From the NCBI GenBank assembly GCA_963678705.1, contig OY783214.1, forward strand, positions 8,618,001 through 8,682,000: a stretch of DNA of 64,000 nucleotides, given 5' to 3'. The stretch is from Panorpa germanica. Lineage: Eukaryota; Arthropoda; Insecta; Mecoptera; Panorpidae. Numbering within the stretch: the first letter of the stretch is position 1; every line of letters starts with the position of its first letter. Below the pieces are notes generated by a model, which was not told the origin of the DNA, did not search any database, and worked only from the letters and a program-made list of their open reading frames with translations. The translations under genes were made by a program, and so were the position numbers. Below are positions 38,208 to 50,600 of this stretch, one piece after another.

Positions 38208-40095
38208 TCGTTGCATGGTTCTACGCCTCTACGTTGTACGCTTCGTCAGTCTATGGTTCAGTATAGCAACCAACCAACAAGATAGGTAATCGAGTTAACG
38301 CACTTCCTTCCACACTAAGTTATAACTACTTGAAATGTAATTATGTGACGTTCCTATATTCTGTCTCTTTCATTTCGTTAGTAAACAAATGGTATACTAA
38401 AACATAATGACGTTAAGAACTTTCTATTGAGCTTAAATATAAAATTCCATATTGTCTTTCACTTCTTGATGTATTTGTAAAGAATGAACATACTTTATAA
38501 CAATATAACGTACTTATTTTATAATGTAGTTATTTGTTTATATTAAATGTATTGTGCTATGTACGGTGTCTCTTTTAAATGGATTGTTTTTTAATTACAA
38601 GTAGAAAATAATATCACTTTTTAATTATTAATTATTTAATTAATCTGTCTGTCGTCATGGCCTGTCCGCATACGCTAAGATAAAGGCGTCTACTGTGTGT
38701 CTCCGGTTTATCTGACAAGTATACCTGTACAGGTAAACCATTAAGTGCAAGGCCAAAATAACATCAGTTTACTTTTATTATCCTCTTCACGCGTTATTGT
38801 ACGTGGTAGCAATTCAATATTCAACATTTATTGAACTACATTTATAACTATAAACTAGAGTTTACTCCCGTCGCAAGCGACGACTGTCTTTTGTGTGTGA
38901 CTTGAATTTCATTTCAAATTTTATATTCTGTTTTTGAATTGAAATATTTAACTCGTTCTATATTAATTTTACATATAACAATAAACAATTTTTCATATAA
39001 TCTGAATTAAATATTTTGTTTTTATTTGACCAACTTTTTTTCAAAATTTGGGATTTTTTTTTTCGATTTGTAAATTAGGTACCAAAGTTAGACCATATAC
39101 AAAATTTCAACTTTCTAGCACAATTTTTACTCTCGGCAAAAACCGAATTTTTTTTTTTTATTACATATTTCATTATTAAGTAATCCGAAATTTGAGTTTT
39201 TTCCAAAGTTTCCTACCGCGCCCCTTTTTTTTTCAACGCCCCATTTTCCAATTTTTTAATTTCTAATTTTTAAAAAATGTTCGCATTGAACACCGTAATA
39301 CACGTACCAAATTTCAACTTTCTATCTTTTACGAATTAAAAGAGTTATAGAGCAAAAAGTAAAAAAAAAATTTCTAGTTTTTCCAAAATTACGGCTTTCC
39401 AGGAAACTCATGGGAAAATAAAAGTTGTAGAATGTTCTTTTCTACGAAATAGGCAATTTTCAAAAACATTGACGGGGCCGTTTTTGAGCTACCATACAAA
39501 ATTCAGTACCAAACATATAAACAACTCAGATACACCTGGAACATATAGGATATCTGAACACAAATAATGAATAATAGTTTACAAGTAAACGCAATATTTG
39601 TATTTAAAGGGCAGAGATGCTCATCGATCTATACAAACAAATTTAAAAGTAACGTGTATTTAACAATTTCATTGACTTCATTGATTAAAAATCGGTGAAA
39701 ACTTGAAACGTATAAAAAGTAAATTAAAGTTTTTTAATGCGCAAACATTATGCACTTTGTAAAAGTAAAAAGCAATTTACAACCCTTGCTTTTTTCATCC
39801 CCTACTTTAACGAAAAAAAAAATCCAAACTTTGTAAACATAAAACTGGTATTTACTTATAATTAAAATTTATTTGAGATGTATCACACAAAACAACATAT
39901 ATACATATACAAATACATATACAATATTCTTAAAAGTTCTTACTTTGAAATTACTTATAACACATAACACAACAAATAACGATACATATAACGTAGAATT
40001 TCTCTAGAGAATTCCTCAAGTGTAGATCTAATCATTGCACACAATGTATTTCATATAACTACGTGAAGAAGACATCTATTTGACAAATATGCTAC

Positions 40096-40138
40096 CGTTT
40101 CGTTTCGTTTCGTTTCGTTCGCCTCGCCTCGCCTCGCG
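40096..40138. repeat. Compound microsatellite (CGTTT)n then (CGCCT)n
   Basis: Four CGTTT units and one CGTTC are followed by CGCCT units with the same 5-bp period, seen directly. Confidence 0.93.
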
Positions 40139-40639
40139 TACGAGAAACATGACAAAACGTATTTGAATATAATACGGAAAATGGAAAATAAGATTGCTGT
40201 CGGGATTTCCATTTTTAATCGTTGTGGATGTCAATGAAAATCGTGATACTATGTTATATTATTGAATGTGTGAATTTGTATTATACTGCTGTATAACCAG
40301 GGTCGAATTAGGCGTTGATAGCCTATTTTTTTAATAAAATCGTACTATCTTTTTCTAACAATCTTTTTATCCATGTGAAAAAGTCTTTAAAGACCTTATT
40401 CTTGTTAGTGTGCTTCGAATAGGATTGTCCTTAAGCGCGAGATGGATGCATTTTGTTCTTATTTCGGACCTCTTAATGTTTTACCATTTAATTTTGACCC
40501 GCCGTGATAGCTTTTTTTTTGGAATATTCAGACACACTTGTATATATTTGTGGCATTAAAACGAGCTTCAGTTTAGTATTTAGAGTCATTAGATGACATT
40601 ATGTATATACATGTTTTACAATGCACGTTGCAAACTTGC

Positions 40640-41040
40640 TGGTAGCCTTATTTTAGCTTCTGAGGCGGCTTTAGGAAGTGACAAGCAGGGCAACCGCCCG
40701 AGGCCTCGCTCTTGTAGGGGTCTCGCACCCTCGCGGAACAACCCAAATAGAACAACTCATTTCTATATATGTATTTGAATCTCGCGCCTCGCGCTTTAGA
40801 AATCCCACTAGAATTTCTGCGTATAGCTTTTAAGACATTGTTTATCATTATTAATATGTCGTCTTTGTCCTTGTTAAATTTTATAAATCTTGCAATATAA
40901 AATTTGACAACTCTACATTTATTTATTTATAATTTTTGCATTTCTCATCAATCATCAAAATTACACAAAGAACAAGGGCCTCGCAAAGATCTGTCACACG
41001 GGGTTTTGCAATGGCTAAGGCCGTCACTGTTTAGCTTAAT
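40640..41040. repeat. GC-rich interspersed repeat fragments, possibly of a DNA transposon
   Basis: Two GC-rich patches, GGCAACCGCCCGAGGCCTCGC near 40690-40710 and GGGCCTCGCAAAGATC near 40976-40991, are followed by GGCTAAGGCCGTCACTG near 41012-41028. Words such as GGGCCTCGCAAA and GGCYTTAGCC-type ends recur in hAT-like and other repeats of many insect genomes. I recognise the style but not the family. The short frames here (40593-40778, 40648-40848, 40904-41215) are not genes. Confidence 0.35.
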
Positions 41041-42318
41041 ATCACAGGTAGAAAATTGCGTTGCAGTGTATCAAGCTAGCTACAAGATAATTCCAAAGTT
41101 CATTTTCTACTTCTCACGTATAATTTATAAAGCAGTGTGTCATGTTCAATTTGCAAGTGTGCCACACATATTCAAGAATTATATTTTTAACTGGGATACA
41201 AATCTTGTTTTGTAAGCTTAGTGCAAGGTTGCTGGTAGAATAAAATACAGGGCATTTATGTAAGAATGATAATAATATATTAATTTTCATTTTGTTTTTA
41301 TATAATGAAAATTTTCCTTATGATTCTTATAAAATTTCATCTCATTACATTTCTGGCAACATTATACTAATTATTACTAATGAATACATTTTACTAATGA
41401 CTGTGATTGTACCTAAACTTACAAATAAGTCAAGTGGTACCTTATTTGGAATAGTGAGAAGTTGTGTTAAATTCATTTTGAAATGTTTCCACAGTGAATA
41501 GAGAAAAGCTGATAGTTCAAGAGTATTCAATGTAAAATACTAACACAAATACATACTTATATACCTACACAGTTACAAACATACTCGTTCCCTCAGAGAT
41601 TTAGTACAAACATACGACTAGTTGATATACTTTATATTTTATGTTTAAAGTTTTGTGGTGAAGTAGTTTCGACCATTCACGTTACCAACGAATAAGTGTT
41701 GATTTCTAAAGGTTTTACCCGCATTTAATAACTTCTGAGCGCTTGCTGCGCTGTAATATCTGTTTTTGGTAAGAAAATAATGATGAAAAGGGATATTTAT
41801 TATAAAAAAATTAAATAAATGATTTTGTGTTCAGGTAACCCAGTAAATATGAATTTTGGACGTAATTGTTATATAACTGCTACACGATTTATGACTGAAG
41901 ATACACATAAAGTCTATTAATAATATATGTGTTCCATACGAGTATGTAACAACATATGTTTAATCTTACATAAGAAGGTTTATTTACGTCAAGAAAGTAA
42001 ACAGCTTTTTATGTGAAATAAATCTGCAAAATAAATACTGCAATAATCTTATTTTTCTGTTAAATTTTATAATTTAATAATATAATTAATTTTCGAATTT
42101 GTTTAGTGTTTGAAATGTCATATAAACTATCTACGTTATCAGAATTTGGTACGAATATGCTTTCTCTTTTCAACATCATATATTTAAAGGGACATATGCA
42201 TGGTACCCCTTTCATTTCTTCTTAGACTTCACTACGAGTTCTCTACAACTCAAATTCTACCGTCTGATTAAAGAAACAAGCTTTTTGTTTGCACACTTCA
42301 TACGATTTGTATTGTATA
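41041..42318. other. AT-rich non-coding DNA, no gene seen
   Basis: No gene. A CAG/GTAACC junction at about 41834-41840 has only a poor pyrimidine tract. Confidence 0.45.
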
Positions 42319-42334
42319 AAGTAAAGTCCAACAC
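42319..42334. repeat. 16-bp target-site duplication, left
   Basis: AAGTAAAGTCCAACAC, identical to 43097-43112, flanks the LINE insertion between them. Confidence 0.9.
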
Positions 42335-43096
42335 ATAAGGACAGCAAGGTTTAGATTGGGAAATGAGGAAAAAGGAAACAGATACTGGGAAAGTAGTGAG
42401 GAAAGAAGGTGTAACGGAGGACGAAACACTGGAGCACATTAAGTTTGAGTGTAAGGAAAAAGTAGTGAGCGAAAGGAATATTGGCCAGCTATTAAAAGGA
42501 GGCAGTGAAGAAAAGAGGTGGATGGCGAAAATAGTAAAAAGGAAAGGAAAAACAGGACAATAAATAAGCTTGATAAATAAGATTTTCAGAAAGGAGATAA
42601 GGACAAGAGGTAGAGGACGGAGATAGAGACAATAATAACATAGTAAAGGTAGAGAGTCAAGAAAAAAGAGTAAAGTAAGAGAGTCAAGAGGAAATAGTAA
42701 AGATAGAGCGTCTATGCCTGTAATAGACATAAGTGGAGAAGTGAAAACGAAGAGAGAAGGCAGGAGGGATAGTGAAAAGATAATAGAGGGTTTATCGAGA
42801 GGAGACAAGGAAGGCAAGAGGTGATAGATGAAGATACAGCCAATACGGAAGGAGAAGCAGGAAACGGTTTTTGCCGAGAGGAGACAAAGAAGATAAGAGG
42901 TGAGGAAACGGTGAGAATGAAGGAAGACTAGGGAAAATGAAGGAAGAGGGTCAAGAGAAGAAGAAGCAGAAAGTACTTTTGGAAATAAAAAGGTCTAGAA
43001 TAGTTTAAGTTTATTTTTAAGTTGAAGTTCTATGAAATGTATTAAGAATGTAGATTGTAAAACCGAAAGGCGAACAATTAATACTAATAAAAAAAT
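42335..43096 (+). mobile_element. 5'-truncated LINE insertion with target duplication (family 1)
   Basis: A 762-bp insert between two identical 16-bp direct repeats. It begins in the C-terminal coding part: one frame gives R-L-G-N-E-E-K-G-N-R-Y-W-E, then a shift leads to E-D-E-T-L-E-H-I-K-F-E-C, the knuckle region of a LINE protein. The frame 42363-42563 ends K-G-K-T-G-Q-stop. A long purine-rich 3' untranslated part follows, ending with TTGTAAAACCGAAAGGC and an A-rich tail. The same tail motif ends the copy at 57235-57505. Truncation at the 5' end, an A-rich tail and the duplication together show target-primed insertion. The minus-strand frame 42257-42817 is a shadow of the purine bias. Confidence 0.85.
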
Positions 43097-43112
43097 AAGT
43101 AAAGTCCAACAC
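43097..43112. repeat. 16-bp target-site duplication, right
   Basis: AAGTAAAGTCCAACAC, identical to 42319-42334. Confidence 0.9.
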
Positions 43113-44876
43113 GCGGGCCAGATTCAAAAACATAAATAATATATACGTTACTACAACTAGAAAGTTAGTAGTAGAGTTTGACGAATCATTTTCAGAAGCA
43201 TAAGAAAAGTAGATTGCCTATGCAGTTAGAAACTAAAATGAATTTAAAGAAAAATGTTTTTAAACTTATAGAGTTATCAAATAATCTTTAACTGTGTTTC
43301 AGCTGGTAAATTACTAATGATGAAATAAATGTCAAAGTACTAAATAGTAACCTGACTGTATTCTGACTGTAACGTAACACAGATTCTTGTTCAAATACTG
43401 CACTTGTCCTTAGCAAATGTAACAAAATAAACATCCGCTAGGAAGAGCTGCATCAACAAAGAAAATAGAATAGAATATTGGATATTTGATTAGCCATTTC
43501 AATAAAATACTTGTACTCGTATGTACTTACTTTATTAAAACAATGTCACGTGCTTGCTTTACTTTATACGGAATCACTATTTATATGTTAAATTTTATAT
43601 TGTAATGTAAAGAGTTCGTTCAACTTTTAAAAGTTTAAAATAGTTTTTTATATAATCTATTACATTGTAAGCGTTTTCTTAAAGGTTTAAATGTATAATT
43701 TTAAATTAGGTGCTAATTTAAGCAAGTACTTCTTTTGAGTTAAAAGAGACCTATAAACTATCCAGGGTAAAGCCATGCGGAAAGCATTAAAAACATTACA
43801 CTAGCGTGAAATTTCGAGGGGATCGGGAAATTGAAAGGTTACGCGAGTATAATGCTGCAAAAGATACTGTTATTTCTCAAATACCTAACCCGTAAGTATA
43901 TCAGTAAATTCCAGCAACTTGTTTACGTGAAAGCTTATAAAATAATTTTAATATTCATTTAAATTCTTACATTATTAATTAAATTTGTAAAATATGATAA
44001 ACATATATTTCGGTAATAGCCTGCAGGCAATTATTTTAAATTCAACTGTTAAATATATATTTACAAAATATTTATGACCTTCCAGTACATTGTTATCATT
44101 GTTTAGTGTATAATATAAATTCCGTCAGTGGAATTTCTATTTGAAGAAGAATATATAATACTTTAGCACTGAATTCAATAAGTTTATTTATTTCAAGAGT
44201 GTATTTTCACAAATTTAATGTGAAAAACATTACCAGCTAACGCCTGCGACAGTTACTGAAGGAAGAATAGTAAACGTAGAAACGCCAGTAGAAGACGTTC
44301 TATTGTGTAACATAAGTAAGAGGCCATTGTATGATCCAAGAGGGCTTTCCACTCTACTCAAATGCAGGCATTCTCTCTCTCTCTCTCTCTCTTTCTCTTT
44401 CTTCCTCCCGCCTCTATGCAAGCTTTCTAGAATTCTATATAACTAAATGTCTTTAGTATAGACACGAGCAAACCTTTATATATTATATTATGTTTATACT
44501 AAAGACGCCTAGAATTGACATTTGTGGTTGTATTTAACTTACTTCAAACCGCATAAGGAATGACTTGTATACAAAAGCTGAGCTTTAAAGCTTTGAAATT
44601 CCCCCTTTATGCATATGTAATATTATTTAATTCTCTCTGAAATATCTTAATTATTTATTCAAGTCGTTTAGAATATTTATATCAATTAATGAAATGCACT
44701 TTTAATGTGTTTTACCATTATGACGTCATTCAAATGTAAATCTGTTGTGTACAGACTTTGTATACCTTGCACTTTGTTTACTGTACTTGTATGTACTTTG
44801 TATTAATTTAGTGTACAATGTTACAATATGTATTTAATATTTGTTCTAACTTCATCGTTGAGATAGACATATGCCT
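43113..44876. other. AT-rich non-coding DNA, no gene seen
   Basis: No gene. A (TC)n tract lies at 44371-44400; the Glu/Arg-rich frame on the minus strand over it (44230-44421) is an artefact. Confidence 0.45.
44371..44400. repeat. (TC)n microsatellite, imperfect end
   Basis: Alternating TC with a CTTTCTCTTT end, seen directly. Confidence 0.93.
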
Positions 44877-44970
44877 CTGGGTGACCGAGGTAGTCAGTTT
44901 GTAGATTCAAATCCTTAGATATGGTTCGATTCCCGGAGACGAAATAAATTTATTCTGAAAAAAAATAACT
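44877..44970 (+). mobile_element. tRNA-related SINE, copy 3 (head only)
   Basis: The plus strand has an A-box-like GGGTGACCGAGGTAGTCAG and, about 40 nt on, a good B box GGTTCGATTCC (44923-44933) inside ATGGTTCGATTCCCGG. An A-rich run at about 44959-44967 ends it. The head matches copy 1 (GTGACCGAG...). The usual body is missing, so it is either internally deleted or a short variant. A related piece (AAGGTCGGCCGATTCCCGGC, plus TGTCGTG) may lie at 45099-45140. It could be mistaken for a tRNA, but no cloverleaf can be drawn. Confidence 0.55.
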
Positions 44971-45887
44971 CACCAAAGGATAAACAATACTATTGTGTTT
45001 ACTACAAGAATTTACCAATGACTTTGACTACACATATAATACATATATATTTTTGCTCATTTCTGCAATCATAGATACAATTAAAATTTAGTTTATTTAA
45101 GGTCGGCCGATTCCCGGCTATTATTGGCGTGTCGTGTGGTTATGATTATATATGTATATAATCAATGAAACTTTGATAAAAGATAATGATAATTTGAAAT
45201 AGAACACGAAAAAATTGCAGTCAACATAAAGTGTCAGTGCTCTCGTCCACGATATCGTGTCTAAATATAATTAATGAAATACAAATGAATATAATTTAAA
45301 TATTTTGTCATTTTAATTTGCTATAATTATTTATTTCGTAAAGTTAACTTGCTTTGAAATTAAATTCGTTTTCTTCCTCATTACTTTGACTTTGCTTTTC
45401 ATCTGCTCTGGTTGTGCATCCGTCTCCGCCTCTGCTGACATTTAATGTGACTCGGAAGTTTTGAGACGCGAAATAAATTCTCTTCTCGCTTCTTTGTGTG
45501 ATGGCGTGATGCAGTTATTTACAAGCACTCATCAGTCATAAAAGAGATTACTGTGACTGAACAAAAAAAAAGAAAGAAATAAAGAATACGTAGAAGAAAT
45601 GCTGTGAACATAAAAAGCTATATGACTTTAATCAATGAAACAGCTATATTTCATTTGGGGAGGACGATAAATTCAGGACTTGTATATCCTATGTATTTAG
45701 AAAAAAAATTATTTAGTTAAAAATTGCCTAAAAGTTTAATTTAATTCATTTTTATGTATCATGTAGATCATGTAGTAAAATCTATAGCCATATTTTTAAA
45801 TATATATCTTAATTCGTTTATTAGGATTTGTATATGAATTATACATAGGCTATTTGTAATGTATCTTAAAAGATATATAATATATAT

Positions 45888-45931
<44 letters not shown>

Positions 45932-47565
45932 ATATAAATATAAACATAAACATAAACAAACATAACTTTGTAAGCGATTGGGTAAACGCGAGTAAATTTA
46001 TTAAACATCAAGTAACAATCTCAGAATATTTTTATTTCATTATTCCCTGGGCCTGGAAGTTAGACACTCTCATCTCAACCGTCTTTGATTATGTCATACT
46101 TCTAGAATACGTATAAAAAGTATTAAATTCTGATTATAATATAATTATGTAATCATATTGATAATATTATATGTATATCTATATATATAGCTTTAGATAA
46201 GTATCCGTACATAATATAACACAAAATAAATTACGGTGGGAAATGTAAAATATTACCTATTATAATTTGAATCAGAAAATGGCTTTGCTATACGAAATCC
46301 AATATCTGACAGTAATTTATTGAAGCCTTGTAACATCTGTGGTTTAATTATTAGCGAACCTGTAGTAAAAAGAATTATAGTACATTCTCATGAGAAATTA
46401 TTTTATAAAATATTTTTGTTTTTAATATAATAATGAAAATCTCGTTTATTATGTTCTCGTTTCAATTATATATCATTTTTTATGATACAATATTAGTAAT
46501 TAAATTTCAATTTTAATTGGATAGTAAAATTAATCAAAGTACATTCAAATATGTAAAATCATATAAGGACTTAAAAAAGAAATATGATTTTATATTTTCA
46601 TAATCTCTGGTCATTAGCTAATAAAACTTTAACTATTTTTATTTATTAATACATTAATCTATAGCTCCTTTAATATTAATTGTGCTCTATAATGTAAGAT
46701 ATCTTACCTATGGCCGAAGTAGTTATCTCATTGATTCTAACATTATCTAAATATTTTCTTTTATGACTTCTCTCTTTAAGATAGTTTCCTGGTTCGATTT
46801 ACACTATATACACTATATATACACTATATTTATTATTATATTTATAAATTTATGTTAATAACTAAAACAAAAATTCAAAATAGTATTAGATGTTTTATTC
46901 TTTTGTTAACTTGCAGATTTAAAAAATTGAAACGTTTCTCTCTATGTTACATATAAATCATTAAATTACAGTGGAATAAAACTTTTCATAATGAATGTAC
47001 TAAACAAGTGATAAAAGTTAATTTTACTTTCATTTAATTGTCTCATTTATTTACCTTGATTAGTTTTTTGCGATTAATGGTCTGTTTTCAATTGGTTTTC
47101 GAAACTCGCGGCAACGGCTATGGCTTTGGCTATTCCCGGGAATTGAACAATTTAAATATATCGGTAGTCGTATATTACACAGACTGGTTTAACTGTTTTT
47201 AAAAAAAAGTACAAAAATATATTATCATCATTTAATGATTTCACTATTACTGTAACATCTGTGCACTTATAACGTCATTTTGTCTGGTTTCATTCAATTT
47301 ATGGGGAAATGCGTGTAATTAATTACTACATTTTTACACGTACATACTTATAAGAGGTATATAAAAAAACACAAAGGTATTAAATTGTACGCAAATGTTA
47401 CATAATAATATATTTCATTAAAATAATTTATTTGGTTTTTTATTTATTTCTTCTACATAACTGTGATTAGTTACTATGTCTCTTATTGACAACAGAAATG
47501 GTGGATTGGATACATTTAAATATAGAACACAAAAAAATAAATAAATTCTAGATAAATGCAATATT
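44971..47565. other. AT-rich non-coding DNA, no gene seen
   Basis: No gene. It includes an (AT)n tract at about 45890-45930 followed by ATAAAC units, and three ACACTATATA units at 46801-46830. The 85-codon frame 45859-46116 is partly microsatellite. Confidence 0.45.
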
Positions 47566-47597
47566 AAATTACTTTTTCTTTTTTTTCAGGTAAGTTT
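47566..47597 (+). other. Candidate recursive splice site (ratchet point) 2
   Basis: TTACTTTTTCTTTTTTTTCAG, a near-perfect pyrimidine tract and acceptor with AG at 47588-47589, is joined directly to GTAAGTTT starting at 47590. The upstream ATTAAAT could serve as a branch region. This is the strongest acceptor/donor junction in the window and fits the known recursive-splicing consensus. It lies on the same strand as site 1, 33.2 kb downstream. Confidence 0.7.
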
Positions 47598-47640
47598 CAA
47601 TCATCTTACTCATCCGTACCGTCCGTACCACGTTTACTAA
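47590..47640 (+). other. Candidate 51-nt cryptic RS-exon
   Basis: It starts at the donor of ratchet point 2 and is bounded downstream by a second strong donor, GTAAGTAC, at 47641. Short cryptic exons of this size downstream of ratchet points are known in Drosophila, where the second donor helps define the site. It is normally not kept in mRNA. No protein-coding role is implied. Confidence 0.5.
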
Positions 47641-50600
47641 GTAAGTACCACTTATTTCAAACAATTAATGTACAAAGTGTCCCAAAAAATGAATACACAG
47701 TTGGAATGATTATAATTCTAATTTTTATTCACATATAATTAATAATTTAAATTTTAAAATACTCTTCAAGTAAAGTAAAATACTATTCATCGACTGAATC
47801 TTCAACAAGTAGTTGATTTTGTTCAAATTTACTTAATTGGGGCTTCTAATTCTTCCAGTGTCATATGCTTTGTGGTGTAGAATTCACCTTTAAGGTGAAA
47901 CGATAAGTGGCACAAAACTGCGAAATGGGCGGGGTGTGTTCTATGAGACTTCTTCGCCCAAGTCATCTTGTTATTGTTATGATCTCAAAATTGTTTTCTT
48001 TGATCCGAATCATCTTCATTGGTAATATGTATCATTATTTGAATAAAACTTTTCTATTTACAATGGCTTACAATACGATGGACACTTCATTATCTGATGC
48101 GAATTTCACGACTAGGTCGATTGTCTTAGATTTGTTGCGGTATTTTCGACCCCAAAATTGGAAATAGGCAGACTGAAAATTTATTAAAAAAGCTAACCTA
48201 AATTAGCTCTTAATCACAATGTTATCTTGATGAATACGTAGCTTTATATTGCATAATAATGGAACATTCTGAAACATATAAATTAATATGCAAATAGAGC
48301 AAGTTAATTAGTAATTATTTCATTAGAGTAGTCAATTATCCACTTCCTCTATTATCTATAAATCTAACTATAATTCCACTTATTAATTAATGAATAATAT
48401 TTACCGACTATTTCACATGATATAACACTAATTACTCTATCATAGACTCTCGCTGTGTGTCTAGCTGTTACCTACGTTAGATAGGTAGTTAGGTAGTTAG
48501 GTAGGTAGTCAGTAGGTGGTCTATAACGTAACGTTACGTTATTAACTTCTCTAATAAATACGATTACTCACGATTCACCTAACGTAAGAGTAATATATAG
48601 ATATTTAATAACAATATTCTGATCACAAACGATCTTTCACTAACATAAAGTGACCAGTAACAATATATTGGTTACTTCCGGTTGACCTGGTACTCGTTGC
48701 TTGTTTCTGTGTAGCAGTGGTTGTAGAGGTACGGTACAAATTACTTTATTACGGAAATATTATAGATAATGTTAAAACATTTCTCCCTCTAGATTCACAA
48801 CACTTTGGTTCTTTATTGTTTAGATAAGGGCTTCTCCAACAACAGTTAAATTTTTAGAATAGCATTTTATTAAAATGCTTATTAGGTTTTGAATTATTTA
48901 GTGCTATATCAAAAATTATTGCTGTTGAATCAAAAGTAAAATGAAACCCATATAAGGAAAAAATAAAAATGAATACAACGAAAAAGAATATTAGAAGATG
49001 AATAATGAAGTTATTGAAGATAGTTACTGTAAAATGAAATATTAAAATCGAAATTATAATATAGCATAGTTATAAAAGAATATAAATTATGTAATGCATA
49101 ATGTATTATATAATGTATATATTGTTTAATGTACTAATAACTATTAAAAGTTGATGCACTCAAATAAATATATTTAAAAAAATATATTATTGCTTGCCTG
49201 AAATACTGTACTGAAATATTACTTAGCTGGAATAACATTTACAATTTATAAAGGCAAGATTCATATTGTCATCTAATGTATAGTTGTCAAAACACATTTT
49301 ATTAAATTAATGTAAATTTCTTTATAAATATATATTAAATTCAAAATTCGCATATTGGTTCAACGCAGTTGGCAACTTCTTTCATTGTGATATAGGCTAT
49401 TCCTAGAAGAATTAATTCACGTCTATCACACAGTAATCGCTAAATCTTTCACTTTTCCTTGTCTAGTTTTACGACGATTCTAACAACCTAGGTAGGTACT
49501 GTTCGCCGAGTTTTTTTGTATCTTAACGATCAGGACTATCTGAATTTTTATCGGATTATCAATTATTATTTTAGTGATCGTCGTTGTCGTTTTATTCTCA
49601 GATGGCAGTATTGATTTTGCAAATATATTTATAAATTTTGACCTAACATGATTGCACTGTAATGAACACAGAAAATATAGCGCTGGCCCCAGAATTGAAT
49701 CCGAACACATCAAGCATAAACGCCGGTAAGCCGTCAAAAATGCACCCAATCTAGTGCATGAGATTTTAACAAAAATATATTTAAAAACATGATCTACAAG
49801 ATTTCATATAACACGGTTTGTATAACGCGTAACATAATACCCGCGTTACAAGAGGGCGTACTGTATATAGACCATGTGGAGTAGACAATTTGCGTTTGAC
49901 GTTAGAATGTTTGGCCATAGCTGATCTACGTCATTGGTGCAGATAATAATAAGTTCATTAACTGTACTATACACGAACTATCATACCTACTTCTAACACA
50001 GAAACTCACGTTTGGCTCCACACGACATGCTGAGAATCAGAGAGGTAGTAGGGAGATAGGGGATACCATGAGGGAGGTTAGTGTTTTAGATAGTAGTTTG
50101 TCGAGTAGTAGGGTGGGACATTGGGGGTTTGAAGTTGACTCTATAACAAAAGCTCTAGTGATGTTATTGCATTGTCCCTAAGTGCAACTACCTTTTAATT
50201 ACTGTTGTAACCGATATTAGTTCCATAATATAAAATTAATGGAGTTCAAATTAAATTGTGTACACTTTAAAGGAAATTTTGTTCACTAGTCGGTTAATGA
50301 AAGCTAGTTTCGTAAGGTAATTAGCTGTTGTAAAAGAAATTTGTTGTTTTTTATGCAAAACATTCCAATATTTTCCTAATTTAATTATGTAACTAGCAAA
50401 TGACTTGAAAACAGATTCTGGGCGTACTTTTTTTGCGTATTTTTCGTATCATAATTTTTTTTCGTATTCCGTCTATAAAATATATTCTATTTAATAACAT
50501 CTTCTATAAAATAGAATTAGTATTTATGATTTGATTCGTTTTCCGATTGCTTAATATTTTTATCACATTTAGTATTTTTTATATATATCATATACAAACA

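Larger units (their letters stand above)
37910..40639. other. Non-coding DNA with hairpin, repetitive block and compound microsatellite
   Basis: No gene. It contains an inverted repeat at 38171-38207, CG-rich sequence to about 38260, and a T-run-rich block at about 39020-39500 with the phrase ACCAAATTTCAACTTTCTA and a near copy. A CGTTT/CGCCT compound repeat lies at 40096-40138. Confidence 0.45.

Noticed and set aside
41818-41845. Plus-strand TTCAG/GTAACC junction as a recursive splice site
   Set aside because: Short, interrupted pyrimidine tract and a non-consensus donor (GTAACC).
42257-42817. 186-codon minus-strand frame as a gene
   Set aside because: It is antisense to the LINE insertion at 42335-43096 and starts and ends outside any splice or start context.
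44881-44940. A tRNA gene
   Set aside because: A B box and an A-box-like sequence are present, but no paired acceptor or anticodon stem can be drawn; it matches the SINE head elsewhere in the window.
48482-48510. Interstitial telomere repeat
   Set aside because: The units are mixed TAGGTAG and TTAGGTAG, not a run of TTAGG.
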